A stretch of 64,000 bases of DNA. It comes from Haplomitrium mnioides (taxonomy: Eukaryota > Marchantiophyta > Haplomitriopsida > Calobryales). Shown piece after piece: positions 30,824-44,050 of this stretch (position 1 is its first letter; every line of letters begins with the position of its first letter). The notes under the pieces were generated by a model. The model saw nothing but the letters and a program-made list of their open reading frames with translations, did not search any database and was not told the origin of the DNA. Made by a program: the position numbers and the translations under genes. The stretch spans positions 1-64,000 of the forward strand of contig JBNGIS010018546.1 of NCBI GenBank assembly GCA_049999725.1. Reading direction: 5' to 3'.

Positions 30824-31340
30824 GGTTCTCCCAGAGAAGCTGGTCTGCTTAAGTGCGATCTACAGTTTACAGAGGATGAACACCATTTCATCATCACATG
30901 CCCAAGATGCTATGAAATCCAAGGGAAATATCATGGACTGTTTGATGATAGATCCCACAATATGCAAGCATTTCTCACATACCCTGATCAACATTGAAAG
31001 GTGGTGTCTCTTTGTTGAGAGGTATGCCCTTAAGGATCTCACATTGAAACTCCTGTATAAAAAGTTGACACTACAGCAGCTTCAACTGAATCCCAAGTAA
31101 AGCATACAGCAAGCATTCAAGGAGACTACTGTTCATTTAATGTATGAATACATGATCCTGTGTTAACTTCCACTTCCTTACATTTAGTCCTGGTTGGCTC
31201 CTCCCACCCTGCTAGCTTATAGTTCTACATATTGTTTACAGCTTTATATTATTTCTCCTTTTCCCACACCTCAGTGTGTGTTGTACCTAAGTCCTTGTTG
31301 CCTTCGGGCCAGTTTGGGACTTTAATTCAATTCAAGCCCT

Positions 31341-32140
31341 CCAAGGTGAAGGCTATAATCTCAGTGTCCAAGTCCAACCAAATGGGGTATTTAATGCAAA
31401 TGTCAACCAGAATTAGATAGGCTGCAGATCAAATGCCTTAAGCCCCTTATTGCAGACCCATGGTGTCTGAATATATTATTGCTACATTATTACTCTTCCA
31501 ATAAGCCTTTACAGCTTGGAGTGGATGTAAACAAATCCAAATCATCTCTTTGCTTCAGTCCCTAATGTTGCACAGCTTATTGCCATATCATCTCCATTCC
31601 TCTGGGTCTTGTATAGCAATTATCTCCATTGGTATACCTGCCAGAACATTCCTGAATACATGACAGCAATTATGTCCATGGCACCTGCTCCAGTGCTGCT
31701 TTCTGTAGAAACATATACAAGGGATATCCACTCCTTCAAATCTTCAAATAAGCAGATATAGAATAAGTTCCCAAGAAAACCTGATGCACCCCTGTTTAGC
31801 AGTCCATAAAGACTTTTCATAGTTCACTAACAGTTTATTACCAACAATCAGGATGCCCCTGCTGCCTTAAAAAGTGCCTATGGTGTGTCTTAGTTTCTCA
31901 AATTATTTAACACCTCTACGCAACATGAAGCCCACTCCTCTTAGCTACTGTTACCACCCAAGCAAGCAGCGATGAGGGAGGCCTGGGCAGCAGGGAAAAT
32001 TGCTACACTTCAAGGAGGTCTATGCCACATCATGGGTAACCATCCCTCTCCATAGGGAATTGCAGGGGGTGCAGAACCTGGATACGATTCTACCCCAATC
32101 TAGTGAATTTTCTGGAATCGCTGAGGGTACCTCTTAGATT
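31341..32140. other. Unassigned, probably decayed LINE 5' sequence
   Basis: No domain can be read with confidence. The last ~150 bp before 32140 (CAGCAGGGAAAATTGCTACAC onward) may lead into the endonuclease of LINE copy IV. Confidence 0.3.
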
Positions 32141-34062
32141 GGCCTAGGTCTGCACTTGATTCTGCTGGCGGAAACATGGGAAACCATGATATCCAGAATA
32201 CACAATATCCCTGGCTACTACATTGTCTCCCTGATTAATTGCAGATCCGGAAACTGTGGTCATGGGAGGGCCACTCTACCACAGATCACTTGGTCACTAT
32301 TTGTTAAAATTATCGAACACCCTAAACACACTGGATGTACTGCTGCTTTGTAGACTTCTGGAAGGCTTTTGACTCAGTGCTATGGAGAAAACTATGGGAA
32401 CGATTGCACAACCTGCATAAACCGTCTGCCTGGATCTTGGCCATACAAATCCTATTGGAAAAAGTTCTGGCCAGTGTTTGCACTAGCCAGGGTCAATCTG
32501 AATCCATGAATTGCAACATCGAAGTTAAACAGGGCTGCTCACTCTTACCAACACTCTTTGGTCTCCTTATTGATAAATTGGAAGAGTTGCTGACCAACAT
32601 CCGAGCCCCAGGACACAGTGACGGGACAGTGAGCATATGACTCACAAGCGGGTTTGTCCCCGCTCAACTAATTTGTTGCTCTGACATTTTTAGCTTACTA
32701 CCAAAAAAAATTTCACACCCTTCTGCACTCTTGTGCGCATTGTACTCTCAGTCCTTGTGGCCCTAGGGCTGGTTCTGGACTTTAATTCTATTCTATTCCA
32801 TTCTATTCTATTCTGCCATCTCCATACTCCTGTATGCTAACAACATTGTACTAATGTCCAACACAAGTGTGAGGATCTGAAAACAACTACAGGACCTTGA
32901 GCAATTTCGCAACCAGTCTGGCATGATAGTAAATCCTGGTCTTTGTCAAATGGCTCACTACAGCACAGAGGGAAGTTCTCATTCAAGCAGGATACAATTC
33001 AAGTGACCGACCAATATACAACCTGGGTATACCACTGCACACCCAAGCAGGTTCACAGCAGCCCTAGTGAGTCTCTATCAAGTTAACGGCTGGTGCAAGG
33101 AGCAAGACATTTGGCACATCCCAATCAAAATCAACCTCTTTCACACACTTGTCATTCCTACAACTATCTACGACGCTGAGATCTGCGGTCCGTCCTTAAC
33201 ACCCACAATGACACTGAAGAATGGTGAGAAACCTCTTAAACGATTCCTCACCAGATTTGGCAACCTCCGAACTTTACATTCTGGCAGCTGTATTTAGCAT
33301 ACTTCCTATTGAAGCTTATGCCATCCAAAAATTGATAAACTACTTGCAGGCTCTCCAAGAAGCACCACAGACAAGACTCCCGGCCATAGCCATGCAAGCA
33401 TCTTGACAAGCCGCAACAGGAGACCCCACAAACTGGTACAATCAATGCAGGAAGTGGCTCAAGAGATGGGGCCTCAACATCGAAAATCTTCCAGTGGAGT
33501 CTGGCAGCAGCCTGTTGGACCACCTGGCATCTCACTACTTCTGAGTCCTTTGGCAATCATACAACACAGGCTCCAGAACCATCAAGTATACCTCTCTGGT
33601 CAACCCATCTCCGTTGCCGTGGATTCAACCATACCTGACAAGCAGATTATCTCTTTGACTCATGTACATCCTCACACAACTGAGGACAGGTTCCCACTCC
33701 AACCTGCCAAGTGGTTCAAGATCAACAACAAGGTTCTCCCAGAGAAGCTGGCCTGCCTACAGTGTGATCTACAGGTTACAGACCAATTCATCGTCACATG
33801 CCCACGATATCATGCACTGTTTGCTGAGAGATCCCACACTGTGCAAGCATTTCTCATATACCCTGATCAACATTGGTTTCCCTCTTCCTCTGGGAGCTTC
33901 TGGTTTTACGTACCTGCCCAGGCAACACAACTCTCATCGTTACTAGTTAGTTGCCTTTGTTGGTTTTATTTGCAATTGTGCATATTTGGTCTTGGGTGGG
34001 CTCCTCCCATTCTGCTAATTTTGAGCTCTACATATTGTTTACCATTTTATACTATTTCTTCC
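32141..34062 (+). pseudogene. LINE copy IV (endonuclease trace, RT, C-terminus)
   Basis: LILLAETWETMISR resembles the start of an APE-type endonuclease, followed at once by RT FVDFWKAFDSVLWRKLW (motif A) and NIEVKQGCSLLPTLF (motif B). So most of the endonuclease is deleted. After the inserted LINE end, motif C reads LLYANNIVLMS. LVSLYQVNGWCKEQDIW and PTTIYDAEICG follow, then the C-terminal Cys/His part. It matches copies I and V. Frames are broken. Confidence 0.75.
32618..32814 (+). mobile_element. LINE 3' end with (ATTCT)n tail inserted in RT
   Basis: AGTGAGCATATGACTCAC, the hairpin AGCGGG 32647-32652 / CCCGCT 32659-32664, and a tail of TATTC units. It replaces ~20 bp of the RT between motifs B and C, compared with 37995-38030. 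No clear duplication. Confidence 0.75.
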
Positions 34063-34904
34063 ATTGTCCTATTTACTGAAAGCAAACAACTTTATTTGCT
34101 TTCACGCATCACAGGAGCAACCGCAGCCAACAACAGGCCCAGTGGCAAAACCACCAACCTATCAATCCCTTTCAGGTTCTTGCCTAGAAAACATCAGTAA
34201 CCTAATACAATCAATCCAAATTGCAACTAACATCTAGATTCCAATAAACTATATTCTCATCACAGATACAGAGCAATAGGAAAAAAGAAAAAAGGAAACA
34301 AGAATTCATTCTTGAAGCCTTTGACAGAGCATGGGGCACCAGGTTTTTGACGAAACAACTTTATTTACTTTCACACATCACAGGAACAATGGCGACCAAC
34401 AATCAGGTTGAGTAGCAAAACCAGCAACTAACCAATCCCTTTCAGGATCATGCCTAGAAAATAAGTAACCCAATACCATCAATCCAAATTACTATGAACA
34501 TCTAGATTCCAATAAACAGCATTCTCATCACAGATACAGAGCAAATGTCTGGCGCTTCATGCTCTGTCAAAGGCTTAAAGAATGCATTCTCTTGGCTCCT
34601 TACTTTGAGCTTTCACCCATTTTCTACAGGCATCACACCAAGCTTTCATTCCATACTTTATCAATCTCAGCCAGATTTTATTTTTTAAGCTGCAAAATGG
34701 ATTCTCTTTTCTGTTCACTTTGAGCTTTCGCCCATTTCCTACAGGCATTATGCCAAGCTTTCTTTTTGTACTCGATCAATCTCAGCCAGATAGCCATATG
34801 GCATAAAGTAGGATTCCTCTTAGTAAGGACCAGATCTCCTGAGCTACAGCCAATGCCTTCAGAATTCTGTCACCTAGGATGCTTTGCTGCCAAGATGGCT
34901 TCCT
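34063..34904 (-). mobile_element. Two minus-strand LINE 3' ends in a row
   Basis: The first runs ~34066-34345, with AAGCAAACAACTTTATTTGC. The second runs ~34346-34904, with GAAACAACTTTATTTAC and then ORF2 C-terminal sequence. Both are worn relatives of the G-type. They split the 3' UTR of LINE copy IV, which resumes at ~34905 (CACACCTCGGTGTACG) and ends at 34990 in repeats of AATTC. Confidence 0.65.
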
Positions 34905-34990
34905 TCCTTTGCCCACACCTCGGTGTACGTTGTACCTCAGTCCCTGTTGCCTTCCAACTGATTTGAGACTTTAATTCAATTCAATTCAGC

Positions 34991-35460
34991 GCATGCCACA
35001 TAGAGGTAAGTTCATATCCTGCTAGTTCAGGGAGTAATGGTCATCATGCTAGCATGTTCCACAAAAATCAGGGCATTGTGTGGTATAAGTCCATATCACA
35101 GAAACTCTATTATCTGCCCATGCTTTTTACATTTTAAACGTTTTCCAATGGAAAGCATGGTCAAGGGACAAAAACCAAGATACCCTCCAAAATAGTGTGA
35201 GACACTGTCACAGAGGAATGGGAGCAATAGTTTCCCAAGTTGCATGTGCCTTCTCAACTTCCTGAATTTTTAGGCTTCTGTTTTAAGTTTATGAACTTCT
35301 CCTTCAAGAGCGGATGTGAGCCCTTTGACAACTGATCCATCAAGTGAGATCCATCTCCAATTCAATCCTAGATCTGAGTTAAGACTGTCAAGTCAATAAC
35401 TGCCTTGAATCTGAGGCCTGCCATCTCCCTGTCATATTGGTTATCCTTGTCAAGGCCCAT
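34991..35460. other. No recognisable feature
   Basis: Neither strand gives a domain. There are no long ORFs or clear repeats. Confidence 0.4.
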
Positions 35461-36010
35461 ATGATTCCCGGCATCCTCCTCAAGCTCCTTTGGCAATCAT
35501 GCAACACAACATCCCGGACAGTCAAATACACTACACTGGTGAATCACTCTCCATCTCAGCATATATAACCTTTCCTGAACAGCAGCAGCATGTCACTAAG
35601 ATTCATCTACACCCTCACGCCATTGAGGATTGGCTCCCACTGTCTGTGTGTAAAACAGCTAAATGATTTAAGGTACATGAAAAGATACTCTCAATGAAGC
35701 TGATCTGCATACAATGTGTACTAGTGCCTGAAGATGAACATTCATCTGATATTTATATGCCAGTACTTTGAGATCCAAGGGAGATTCCATGGCATTTTGG
35801 TCACAAACCAGTCACCGCTCAAGCCACCCTCAATTGCCCAGATCAACACTGGCTTGCCCTCTTCTTTCGAGTAGATCTGCTTCTGCACTCCTGTCCACAC
35901 ATTCAACATGGGTCTTGATGACTTCCTTTCTATTTGTGTAAAGAGCTAGAGTTTGAGCACATTGCTTTGTAGGTGCACTCACCCCACCCTTCTTGGGGCA
36001 CATGACAGCT
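35461..36010 (+). pseudogene. Worn LINE C-terminal fragment
   Basis: DNA-level match to the end of LINE copies IV and V (CTCCTTTGGCAATCATGCAACAC and ATCTACACCCTCACGCCATTGAGGA). No open frame. A related 3' tail end is seen at 36500-36560. Confidence 0.55.
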
Positions 36011-36630
36011 TATTTGCATGATGATAAGCTGGTAGCTGGAATACCAATGTGATATGGTTGGTGAAATTGGTCTAAAGTAGCCTTTATGTCAGCTTCTGAG
36101 AGTGCTTGACTGTTCCTAATGGTATTTTGTTACTTGGGCCTGCAACTGCACTTTTAGTCAATATCTTAAATTTAGTAAGTCTAGCTTTTGGTAAGAAATA
36201 AAACGATTACCATACTTTTACTAACTGTTGTTGTGTGTGCCTATCTTACCAAGTCCCAAACTGACACAGATGTAAGGAGCCAAACAATTACATTTCAATA
36301 ACAAGACCCATATAAGCCCTATGTAGAAACTAACCTCCATACTAGATGCGCTGAATTTGGAAAGCAGGGGGCATCCATTAAAGTTGCTTGCCTTTTGTTA
36401 GATTTGTGTTGTTCATTGATTTGCTGTTTTTGGTTCTTATAGCTGACAAGCAGGGCAGGCATATTTTAGCTCTGCCACTAACGGTAAATCCAATGACTTG
36501 TGTACTTTCAGTCCTTGTAGCCTTGGAGAAGGTTTGGGGTTTGAAACAATCAACTTAACTCAAATTCATTCTGTCCTAAATCGTTGATGACATTCATCTT
36601 GCCTCCCTGAATCACTCTACTTTGCCATCT
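36011..36630. other. Mostly unassigned; LINE 3' tail near 36500
   Basis: Only the segment CTTTCAGTCCTTGTAGCC to CTTAACTCAAATTC (36500-36560) can be tied to the (AATTC)n LINE 3' end family. Confidence 0.35.
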
Positions 36631-36639
36631 ACTTTCACA

Positions 36640-37110
36640 TTTTCCTGAGAGAGATTAGATAACCATGAAGATGTGGAGAGTAAAACAAACCACACAACCA
36701 TATGATGGTAACCAAATGGACATTGCAATAGTCTTGGAAAAACCTACACATGCCCTGGCATAGCAGCCGCACGCACCTGATTATTTCTCCAAAGAGTTGG
36801 CAAGCATTGCTTGCAGACTGAGTACCACTGATCCTTCTTTGTTCCTTCAGGCACAAAGTCCATCAAGGAAGTAGAGTCCAGTCTTCACAATGTGGTGTCA
36901 GTCACAAAGCTTCAGATCAACCAGCTTCATCATGTGTAGCAGCCACAACTCGGTTTCATCAGCTCCCTACAGCAGGGTCCAGATAATCCACAATACTATG
37001 CTCTTATAATAGAGCATGACATTATACAAACATTTATACCAAGTTTTTGCATTTTCCAGAAGTGAAAAATTCAGTCAAGCACTCCAGAATCTAAACTAAT
37101 GAAAACTCTC
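36640..37110 (+). repeat. Two-hairpin repeat family, copy D (decayed)
   Basis: Shares ATGAAGATGTGGAGAG, CTACACATG, AATGTGGTGTCAG, CATGTGTAGCAGCCAC and TCAAGCACTCCAGAATCTAA with C1 and C2. It has an extra ~100 bp in the middle. The hairpin 1 loop keeps CATCAGCTCCC, but its stem is broken and hairpin 2 has lost GGG. It is an older relative. Confidence 0.6.
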
Positions 37111-37620
37111 AGGAAAAAATAGCAACTGGGTTGGGGACTTCTGTAATCTGAACATATGACCTTCCATCCACCACTCGTTTAGATTCCAAAAGAGATCAGA
37201 TTAGATCTCCTTTGCCATCAGCTAGAAACTCTGTGGTCACATTGGACATGCCCGAAATTTACATTTTCATAACTACATTGTAGAGAGAGAATTGAATTGA
37301 CTCAAGTCACAAGTCAGCCCAAGGTGGTACAACAAGCATTGAGGTATTGGCCCAAAGTAAGCACAAATGTGATGCATGAAAGTAAATAAAGTTATTTGCT
37401 TTCAGTCAAAAATACAAAAAGTAAGAACACACCCCAAAAAAAACAAAACAACTAAGGTTAAAATCAGAAAGGTGAGATAAATTCAGCTCATAAGTCAAGC
37501 AATGTGCTCTAAAGCCCCAATAGGCATTCCCACCATATTTCTGTGCTGTCAGGCGAGAGTTAAATACCTTTTGAAACATAGTACGTCTGTCCCTGAAGTG
37601 CAGGATCTTTTGAGATTTTC
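37111..37620. other. Unassigned, with a 45-bp LINE tail
   Basis: GATGCATGAAAGTAAATAAAG to the A-rich end (37372-37420) is the last piece of a G-type LINE. The rest shows nothing. Confidence 0.4.
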
Positions 37621-39352
37621 AATAGGATGTTGGGATTGCCTTTGTGTGCATCATGGATGACAGACTCTTTCATCACTTGGTCACTATCCATTCAATTATT
37701 GAACACCTCAAACACACCTGAGGATTGTACTGCTGCTTTGTGTACTTCCAGAAGGCTTTTGACTCAGTGCTCCAGAGAAATCTATAGGAATGATTGCAAA
37801 ACCTGCACCTATCATCTGCCTGGATCTTGGCCATTCAGGTCCACTGCAAAGAAGTTCTGGCCAGTGTTCACACTAACCAGGGTCTATCTGAACACATAAA
37901 CTGCAACATCAGAGTTAAACAAGACTGCCCACTCTTACCAACACTCTTTGGTCTCCTTATTAATAAATTGGAAGAGTTGCTGACTGACATCGGAGCCCCA
38001 GGACACAAACTCCTGCCTTCTTCCATATCCATGCTCCTGTATGCTGACAACATTGTACTAATGTCCAACACAAGTGTGAGGATCCGAAAACAACTACAGG
38101 CCCTTGAGCAATTTTGCAACCAATCTGGCAGCATGATGGTAAACCTCAAAAAGACTGAAATCCTGGTCTTTGGCAAATGGCTCACTACAGCACAGAGAGA
38201 AGTCTTCTCATTCCAGCAGGATACAATATATTGGTCAAGTGACCAACCAATATACAAGCCTGGGTATACCACTGCATACCCAAGCAGGTTCACTGCAGGC
38301 CTAGTGAGTCTCTATCAAGTCAACAGCTGGTGCAAGAAGCAAGATGTTTGACACATCCCTATCAAAATCAACCTCTTTCATACATTTGTCATTCCTACAA
38401 TTATCTATGGCGCTGAGATCTGGGGCCCGTCCTTAACACCCACAATGTGGCTGAAGCATGGTGAGAAACCTCTTAAACGATTCCTCACCAGATTAGGCAA
38501 CCTCCAAACTTTACATTCTGGCAGCTGAATTCAGCGTACTTCCTATTGAAGCTTATGCCATCCAAAAATTGGTAAACTACCTGCAGGCTCTCCAAGAGGC
38601 ACCACAGACAAGACTCCCAGCCATAGCCATGGAAGCATCTCGACAAGAGATCCCACAAACTGGTACAATCAATGCAGGAAGTGGCTCAAGAGATGAGGCC
38701 TCAACATTGAAATTTTTCCAGCGGAGTCCGGCAGCAGTCTGTTGGACCACCTGGCATCTCACTACTTCTGAGTCCTATGACAATTATACAACGCAGGCTC
38801 CAGAACCATCAAGTATACCTCTCTGGTCAACCCATCTCCATCGCCTTGGATTCAACCATACCTGACAAGCAGATTATCTCTCTGAATCATGTACATCGTC
38901 ACACAACTGAGGACAGGTTCCACTGCAAAACTGCCAAGTGGTTCAAGATCAATAACAAGGTTCTCTCAGAGAAGCTGGTCTGCCTACAGTGCAATTAACA
39001 GGTTACAGACCAATTCATTGTCACATGTCCCAGATAGTATGTACTGTTCACTGATAGGTCCCACATTGTGCAGGCATTTCTCATATACCCTGATGAACAT
39101 TGGTTGCCCTTTTCCTGCAGAGCTTCTGGTTTTACCTTCCTGCCCATGCAACGCGACTCTCAACATTACTAGCTAGTTGGCTTTGTTGCTTGTATTTGTG
39201 TTTGTGCATATTTAGTCTTGGGTGGGATCCTCCCATCCTGCTAGTTATTGCCTCTACATATTGTCTACGGCCTATATTATTTCTTCCTTGCCTACACCTC
39301 AGTCCCTGTTGCCTTTGGGCCGGTTTGGGACTTTAATTCAATTTAATTCAAT
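37621..39352 (+). pseudogene. LINE copy V (RT to 3' end)
   Basis: The most readable copy of the non-L1 LINE. Motif A is worn (FVYFQKAFDSVL), motif B is NIRVKQDCPLLPTLF, motif C is LLYADNIVLMS with the second Asp changed to Asn. Then LVSLYQVNSWCKKQDV, PTIIYGAEIWG and the Cys/His C-terminus. The 3' UTR ends in TTTAATTCAATTTAATTCAA. The longest open piece is 37794-38351. The mutated motif C and the stops show it is dead. Confidence 0.8.
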
Positions 39353-40030
39353 CAAATTTCTTATACAGTTTTTAGTTAGACACATCTACTGTACGTAGCA
39401 TCTTTTGGGGTCCATATTGTGGCCCTCTCCATTTGACATTGTAGTTTTTGTACTTGTCCAATAAGCTAGAAGGTATGCTTCAAACCAACATTAATTAAAA
39501 GCACAGTCGCATGGCAATACATCGGCAAAATGATTCCAGGGAAGTGAAGTCCCAGAGCCAAGTCTGAGCTAAGTTAAAAATTTCTGGAAGCTTCCAGACA
39601 TGACTAGGCTAGCCCTTCAGTCCTAAAACATATGTGGATCACAAGTGCTGCTGACTTTTCACATAGTAGATTAGAGTTCCAAAGGTTCTATATCAGGGAG
39701 TAATGATAGTGACTTAAACCAACTAAATGTCACTAGCTGCCCAGCTTAAAGCCATGAAGTCTGAAGTCTTGGCCTCCTCTAAGTTACTAAGCTATGCAGA
39801 GAATATGAAATCTCTTAGAAGTCAATGCCCAGCAAGTGTAGACAGGAATTTTTTTTTAAGGCAATGTGGTAGGGAGGAGTTGAAGTTCAGAGCACTATTC
39901 ATCTAAATATGGGCTGTATTCTGTACACACCACCACAAATAATTTCAGGGTAACACAAGCATTTCAGTTATCTTATTTACATATCTTTTCGTTTCAAGAG
40001 CAGTCTTCTTCTTCCTTAGTAGGACAGAAG
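39353..40030. other. No recognisable feature
   Basis: This region is 3' of the U-box gene on the minus strand. I looked for further ARM-repeat exons and found none. Confidence 0.5.
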
Positions 40031-40135
40031 CTTACAGATCAAGTTTGGATCTCTCAATGGCGACATTCCCTCCAGCACAAATGAAAGTGACAAGAACTTT
40101 TCTGCAATCAACAGGGAATTCATTACAAGAGTTAC

Positions 40136-41781
40136 CTTCAGTAAGACGAAGAGTCAAAGGTTTAAAATGGTTTGCTTCTGCCATTTGCACAACATTCTGA
40201 TCATTGTTTGCCAGCTGATCCAGCAGCTCCTTCGCATCAGCAACTGCTGGTTGGTTTTCAGAGCTTAGCATGGTCACAAGAAGCAAGATGCAGCCTTGCA
40301 CCTTGCCAATTTGATCACAAATTTTCGAATCCTTAGAAAGCTCCAGCAGTAACCCCACTGCTTGCCGACCCTCCACCGAATCTCGAGCAAGTGATCGCAC
40401 AGCCATATTGATGGCACCTGCCTTTGCTATAGCCTCCTGTTCTCAAATAAAAAATCAGTAATATAGTCCCTCTATGCTGTTCTTAGGTAAGCAGAAGTAG
40501 AAATTAATATCCACATAGTAAGAAAAGCACCTTATTGTCACTGTTGCTCACACACAGACTGCGAAGAGTACACAGTGCCTTAGTTCGGATACTGCGCTGA
40601 CTTGAATTTAGCAAACCCACCAAAACTGGGATAAGACCCTCAGATGCAATCCAGTAGCGGTGTTGTGATTTTTCCTCGCTCAACCTGAACAGCTCCAGGA
40701 GGGCATTTGAAATTTCTTCCTCGCTTCCCGAACGCAATTTTTGTGCTGTTGCTGATATGGAAATTGCAATGTTTCGTTCCTTCCACTCTTCAATAGATTG
40801 CCGAAGAGCCTGGTTCAGTTTCACATCCGTGTTCTCAAGCTCTACCTTGGTGACTGGGCAAGTTTGATGTCCTGCATTGAACCATTTCAGTATAGCACTG
40901 CGCTCAAACGTTTGCCCCGACCCGATCTCAACGGGTTCTTCCATGACATCGCCAGTAATCGGGCAATAAAAAGACTGCAAAGGTGGCAGCAATTGACCAC
41001 CTCCAGCAATCTTTTTCTTTTGATATATACTGCTTTTCTCACTGGCAGTTGTCGCAGCATCTGCTCTACTGAGTAGAGCGATAATTTGCTCCAGTTGCAT
41101 GGCTTCAGCCTGACGTTTGAGCGACTGCGCTTCTTCTTTCTCCTTCTTGAATTCTTGCAGCTCCTGCTTCAAAGATGACGGCTCTAATGACACCCCAACT
41201 GCTCGAGCAATTTGCATCAGCAAGTCATTAGCGAAATCACTATTCGTCTGACGCTCTCGAATGCCTCGCTCAAGATTTTCAATTATCTCTTCTTCGGCCA
41301 CCGCTGCCTTGAAGTGAGCCTGCTTCATAGATTGAATCAGCTCCTCTGTATTTTGGCGAGTCTGTAGCGACACTTCCAGAGTGGCCATCGGAATCAGGCC
41401 AAGACAACGGCCTATTTCCTGTGTGATGTCCTGAATCTCTTTTACAATAGTTCGACATTGGACAAGCAGGTAGAAACGGCTCTTGCCACTACATTTGGTC
41501 ATCAGAACCTTAGCCACTTTCAGTTGCTCTTCCAAGGATTCCAGGGCCATCCGCATAGCTGGTGTATCACCTACATTCCTCTCTGCTAGCTCACCCAAGA
41601 TTGGCCTAACTCTTTCAAGGTACCTCGACAATTCGTTGAAACTTTCCCTCTCAATAAGCACGTCTTTAGCTGCCAAAACAGTCTTGGCCGCCTGGACCAA
41701 TACCCTTGCCAGCACCTCCGACAATGGTGCCAAGAAGGCATTGCCCACGGATCCGCGCAACATCCCGCCGTCTCTCAACAA
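40136..41781 (-). CDS. U-box/ARM-repeat E3 ubiquitin ligase, PUB43/PUB44 (SAUL1)-like
   Basis: Two exons. Exon 1 (41781-40531) codes for 417 residues: a helical PUB N-terminal domain (~15-245), a U-box (~270-345; FYCPITGDVM, GQTFERSAI, CPVTK) and the first ARM repeats. The donor follows AATAAG, giving GTGC. The acceptor GAACAG precedes exon 2, so NK joins EAIAKAGAI in frame, as in the family. Exon 2 runs 40436-40136, with a likely donor GAAG|GTAACT. Reading through that donor gives a stop at 40032. Family members have ~800 residues with many ARM repeats, so ~300 are missing. Such enzymes transfer ubiquitin at membranes and act in senescence and immunity. It is the only recognisable host gene here. 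Confidence 0.85.
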
Positions 41782-44048
41782 CCTCCCACCCTCTTGCCTG
41801 TAGCTCTCACTTCACACCAGTGTGCCACCAACATTGGAAGAAATGCCCACATTTTTCCTGAGCCACAAAAATTATTCAGCCGAACGAAGTCTGAAACGGT
41901 TTCACTCATCTCACGTGAGCTCCTCCCACCTGCATCGCTACGTTTCGTACGCTAATTCAGCTATTCAACCGATCATACGTCAAGCACCACGCCTTCCCAC
42001 CCACATCCTATGAGACTCACCAATTCTCGGCAAAGCAAGATGAGAAACATACCACTGCTTGCGGATCGGGGCTCGGATATCATCCCCATCGCGTCCAAGA
42101 CTTCCAATCGTATCGGACTGGCAACCAACCATAATCTACCAATCAGTAGCCTACCCTCGTCAATTTCCAGTCCCTTTCCCCCTCTTGACGTTGCAAAAAG
42201 CACCACCAACAGCAACGACATATGTTGAACAACAAACGCGTCGCAGTGTGAGCTCCACCGCGGAAACAACCCTGGCGGACGGTTGAGGGACCGTCGTCTC
42301 TCGCAGCTACAGACCCTGCAAAAAGTGAGCGACTTTTATGCAAGTACTACTGATGAACAGGAAACGTAGCAAATGTTCAACTTTATTCATATTTCTAAGG
42401 GCAGTTGCCATTTTGGAATCGCAGAAACTGACTATCGCATCTACATTATTTTATTGCGCTACACTCCATCTATGTGCTGCCAAGCGTCACTAGCAGGTGC
42501 GTAGATCTCTCCAAGTTTGAAACTCAGAATCCCCGTTTGATTCTTTGGCGCTCATTGACACACCCCACACCATCTCGTGCTGTACTTTGGCGTTTCGTGA
42601 CTTCAAGCTTTCACGCTTAATCTCTTCAAAGTCAACAAAGTCTCCTTCAGGTGAGCTGTTCACACCTTTAGAACCTATTCTCTCCGTTTCTCGTGGATTA
42701 GACCTAATTTGCAACAGTGCTTTCAAACAACACTTATCCAGCACAAACCAAAGAGCTCGGATGTGTTGTTTACACTTTCGATTCTCCAATTCATAGTATG
42801 CATAGCTTTTCCTGAATAAAAACAGGTTGCTGATGTTGCTAATATTAGGTTTTGGATTTGATTTTGTGTTGAAAATCTTGCATCTTCTTATGAATTGTTC
42901 TACTAGATACTAGGAGAGAACATTAAATCTTCATTACTTTGTGACAAGGTTCAATGAGCATAAGCTTGAGTCTAATCACGTGCACTACAACCCTCTAGTT
43001 GCCCTCGCATTCTAGGGACAATTTAGAGTAGGTATAGCTATGATTGCTAGGCGATCAATTGCTTGGTACAAGGTGATGTGGATGGAGCTTTGTTATACAC
43101 TAGTGTTTGCTTAGGAAGAGACCTCCAAGAGAGCATAAGACACTAGAAGAGAAAAGAGCAGAGAGAATTGCTTGAATGATCGTGAAAGGAAATACGTATG
43201 ACAACATCGCATCTTTCAATTATGATATTGGTCTCAGAGCTATGGATTTCTCTTTGTTGATTGTTGTGGGTTTTTAACTGCATTGATTAGAATACAATTA
43301 AAAGAATCTATTCGTTAGCACTCGTTGTTCTCTCAAAACAATTCGTGCGTTGGGTTTCCAAATTATTAGGTTGAGTTAGGTTTTTTTGTAGGGAATAATA
43401 TTGGCTCAAGTCACAATGGCAACGCGTAGCGAACATCAATCCACTTCTTTTATTGTAGAGAACGTTGTCGTGTTGTGGTTCAGCTAGTGTGTAAAAAAGT
43501 AACAAAAGAAGTTAGAAACACATTCTTCTTACTACAGAAAAATTCAAAGAAAATTGTAGAAGAAGCGACGAAACACTTTCGAGAACCTTCTAAAACAACA
43601 AAATTAATATACATCAGTACTACGTGGAAGATGCTCTGGATATGGTGAGTAGAGAAAAGGTCAGCCTATTGGCTCTTCAAGGATTCTCTAGATCATATCG
43701 AAAGATATTTTGTAGATAATAAAAGAAGAGAGAAGAAGCAAAAATCATCAAGAGTATCGAGATATCAAGAGACATATCGGGGAGTTCAAATGGGTACCAG
43801 TTCTATCGACACTCAGAGCGAGAAGGTTCCACAAGAGAGCTCAAGCTTCATATGAGTCAAGCTATCGGCGATAGACAGAGGATTATTTGTTACTTCTAAC
43901 TTTCCTCTTCCAAATCCTTTCTTTGTTGGTTTAAGAATCATTGCTCGAAATCATTTTCGGTAGTAGATTGTATATCACTTCGGTGATAATTTCTTGAATT
44001 CAGTCATAAACTCACCTAGTTCATTTTTTATGCAAAAAAAATATTTAT
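41782..44048. other. U-box gene upstream region and unassigned DNA
   Basis: Bases ~41782-42350 should hold the 5' UTR and promoter of the minus-strand gene. I cannot fix a TATA box or start site. Bases 42350-44048 are A/T-rich and give no domain or clear repeat. Confidence 0.4.
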
Positions 44049-44050
44049 AG

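Larger units (their letters stand above)
22816..31340 (+). pseudogene. LINE copy III C-terminus, split by a copia element
   Basis: Left part 22816-22964 and right part 30829-31340. Compared with 33640-34040 and 38850-39350, they join at AACAAGGT|TCTCCCAGAG. The right part has a Cys/His segment (CPRCYEIQGKYH) and a 3' UTR that ends in TTTAATTCAATTCAAG. Frames are broken. Confidence 0.75.

Noticed and set aside
33403-34200. 265-codon plus-strand ORF in LINE copy IV
   Set aside because: It runs across the LINE C-terminus in a wrong frame, the 3' UTR and a minus-strand LINE end; it is not a gene.
42490-42796. ORFs on both strands upstream of the U-box gene
   Set aside because: They overlap each other on opposite strands, with no domain or codon signal.
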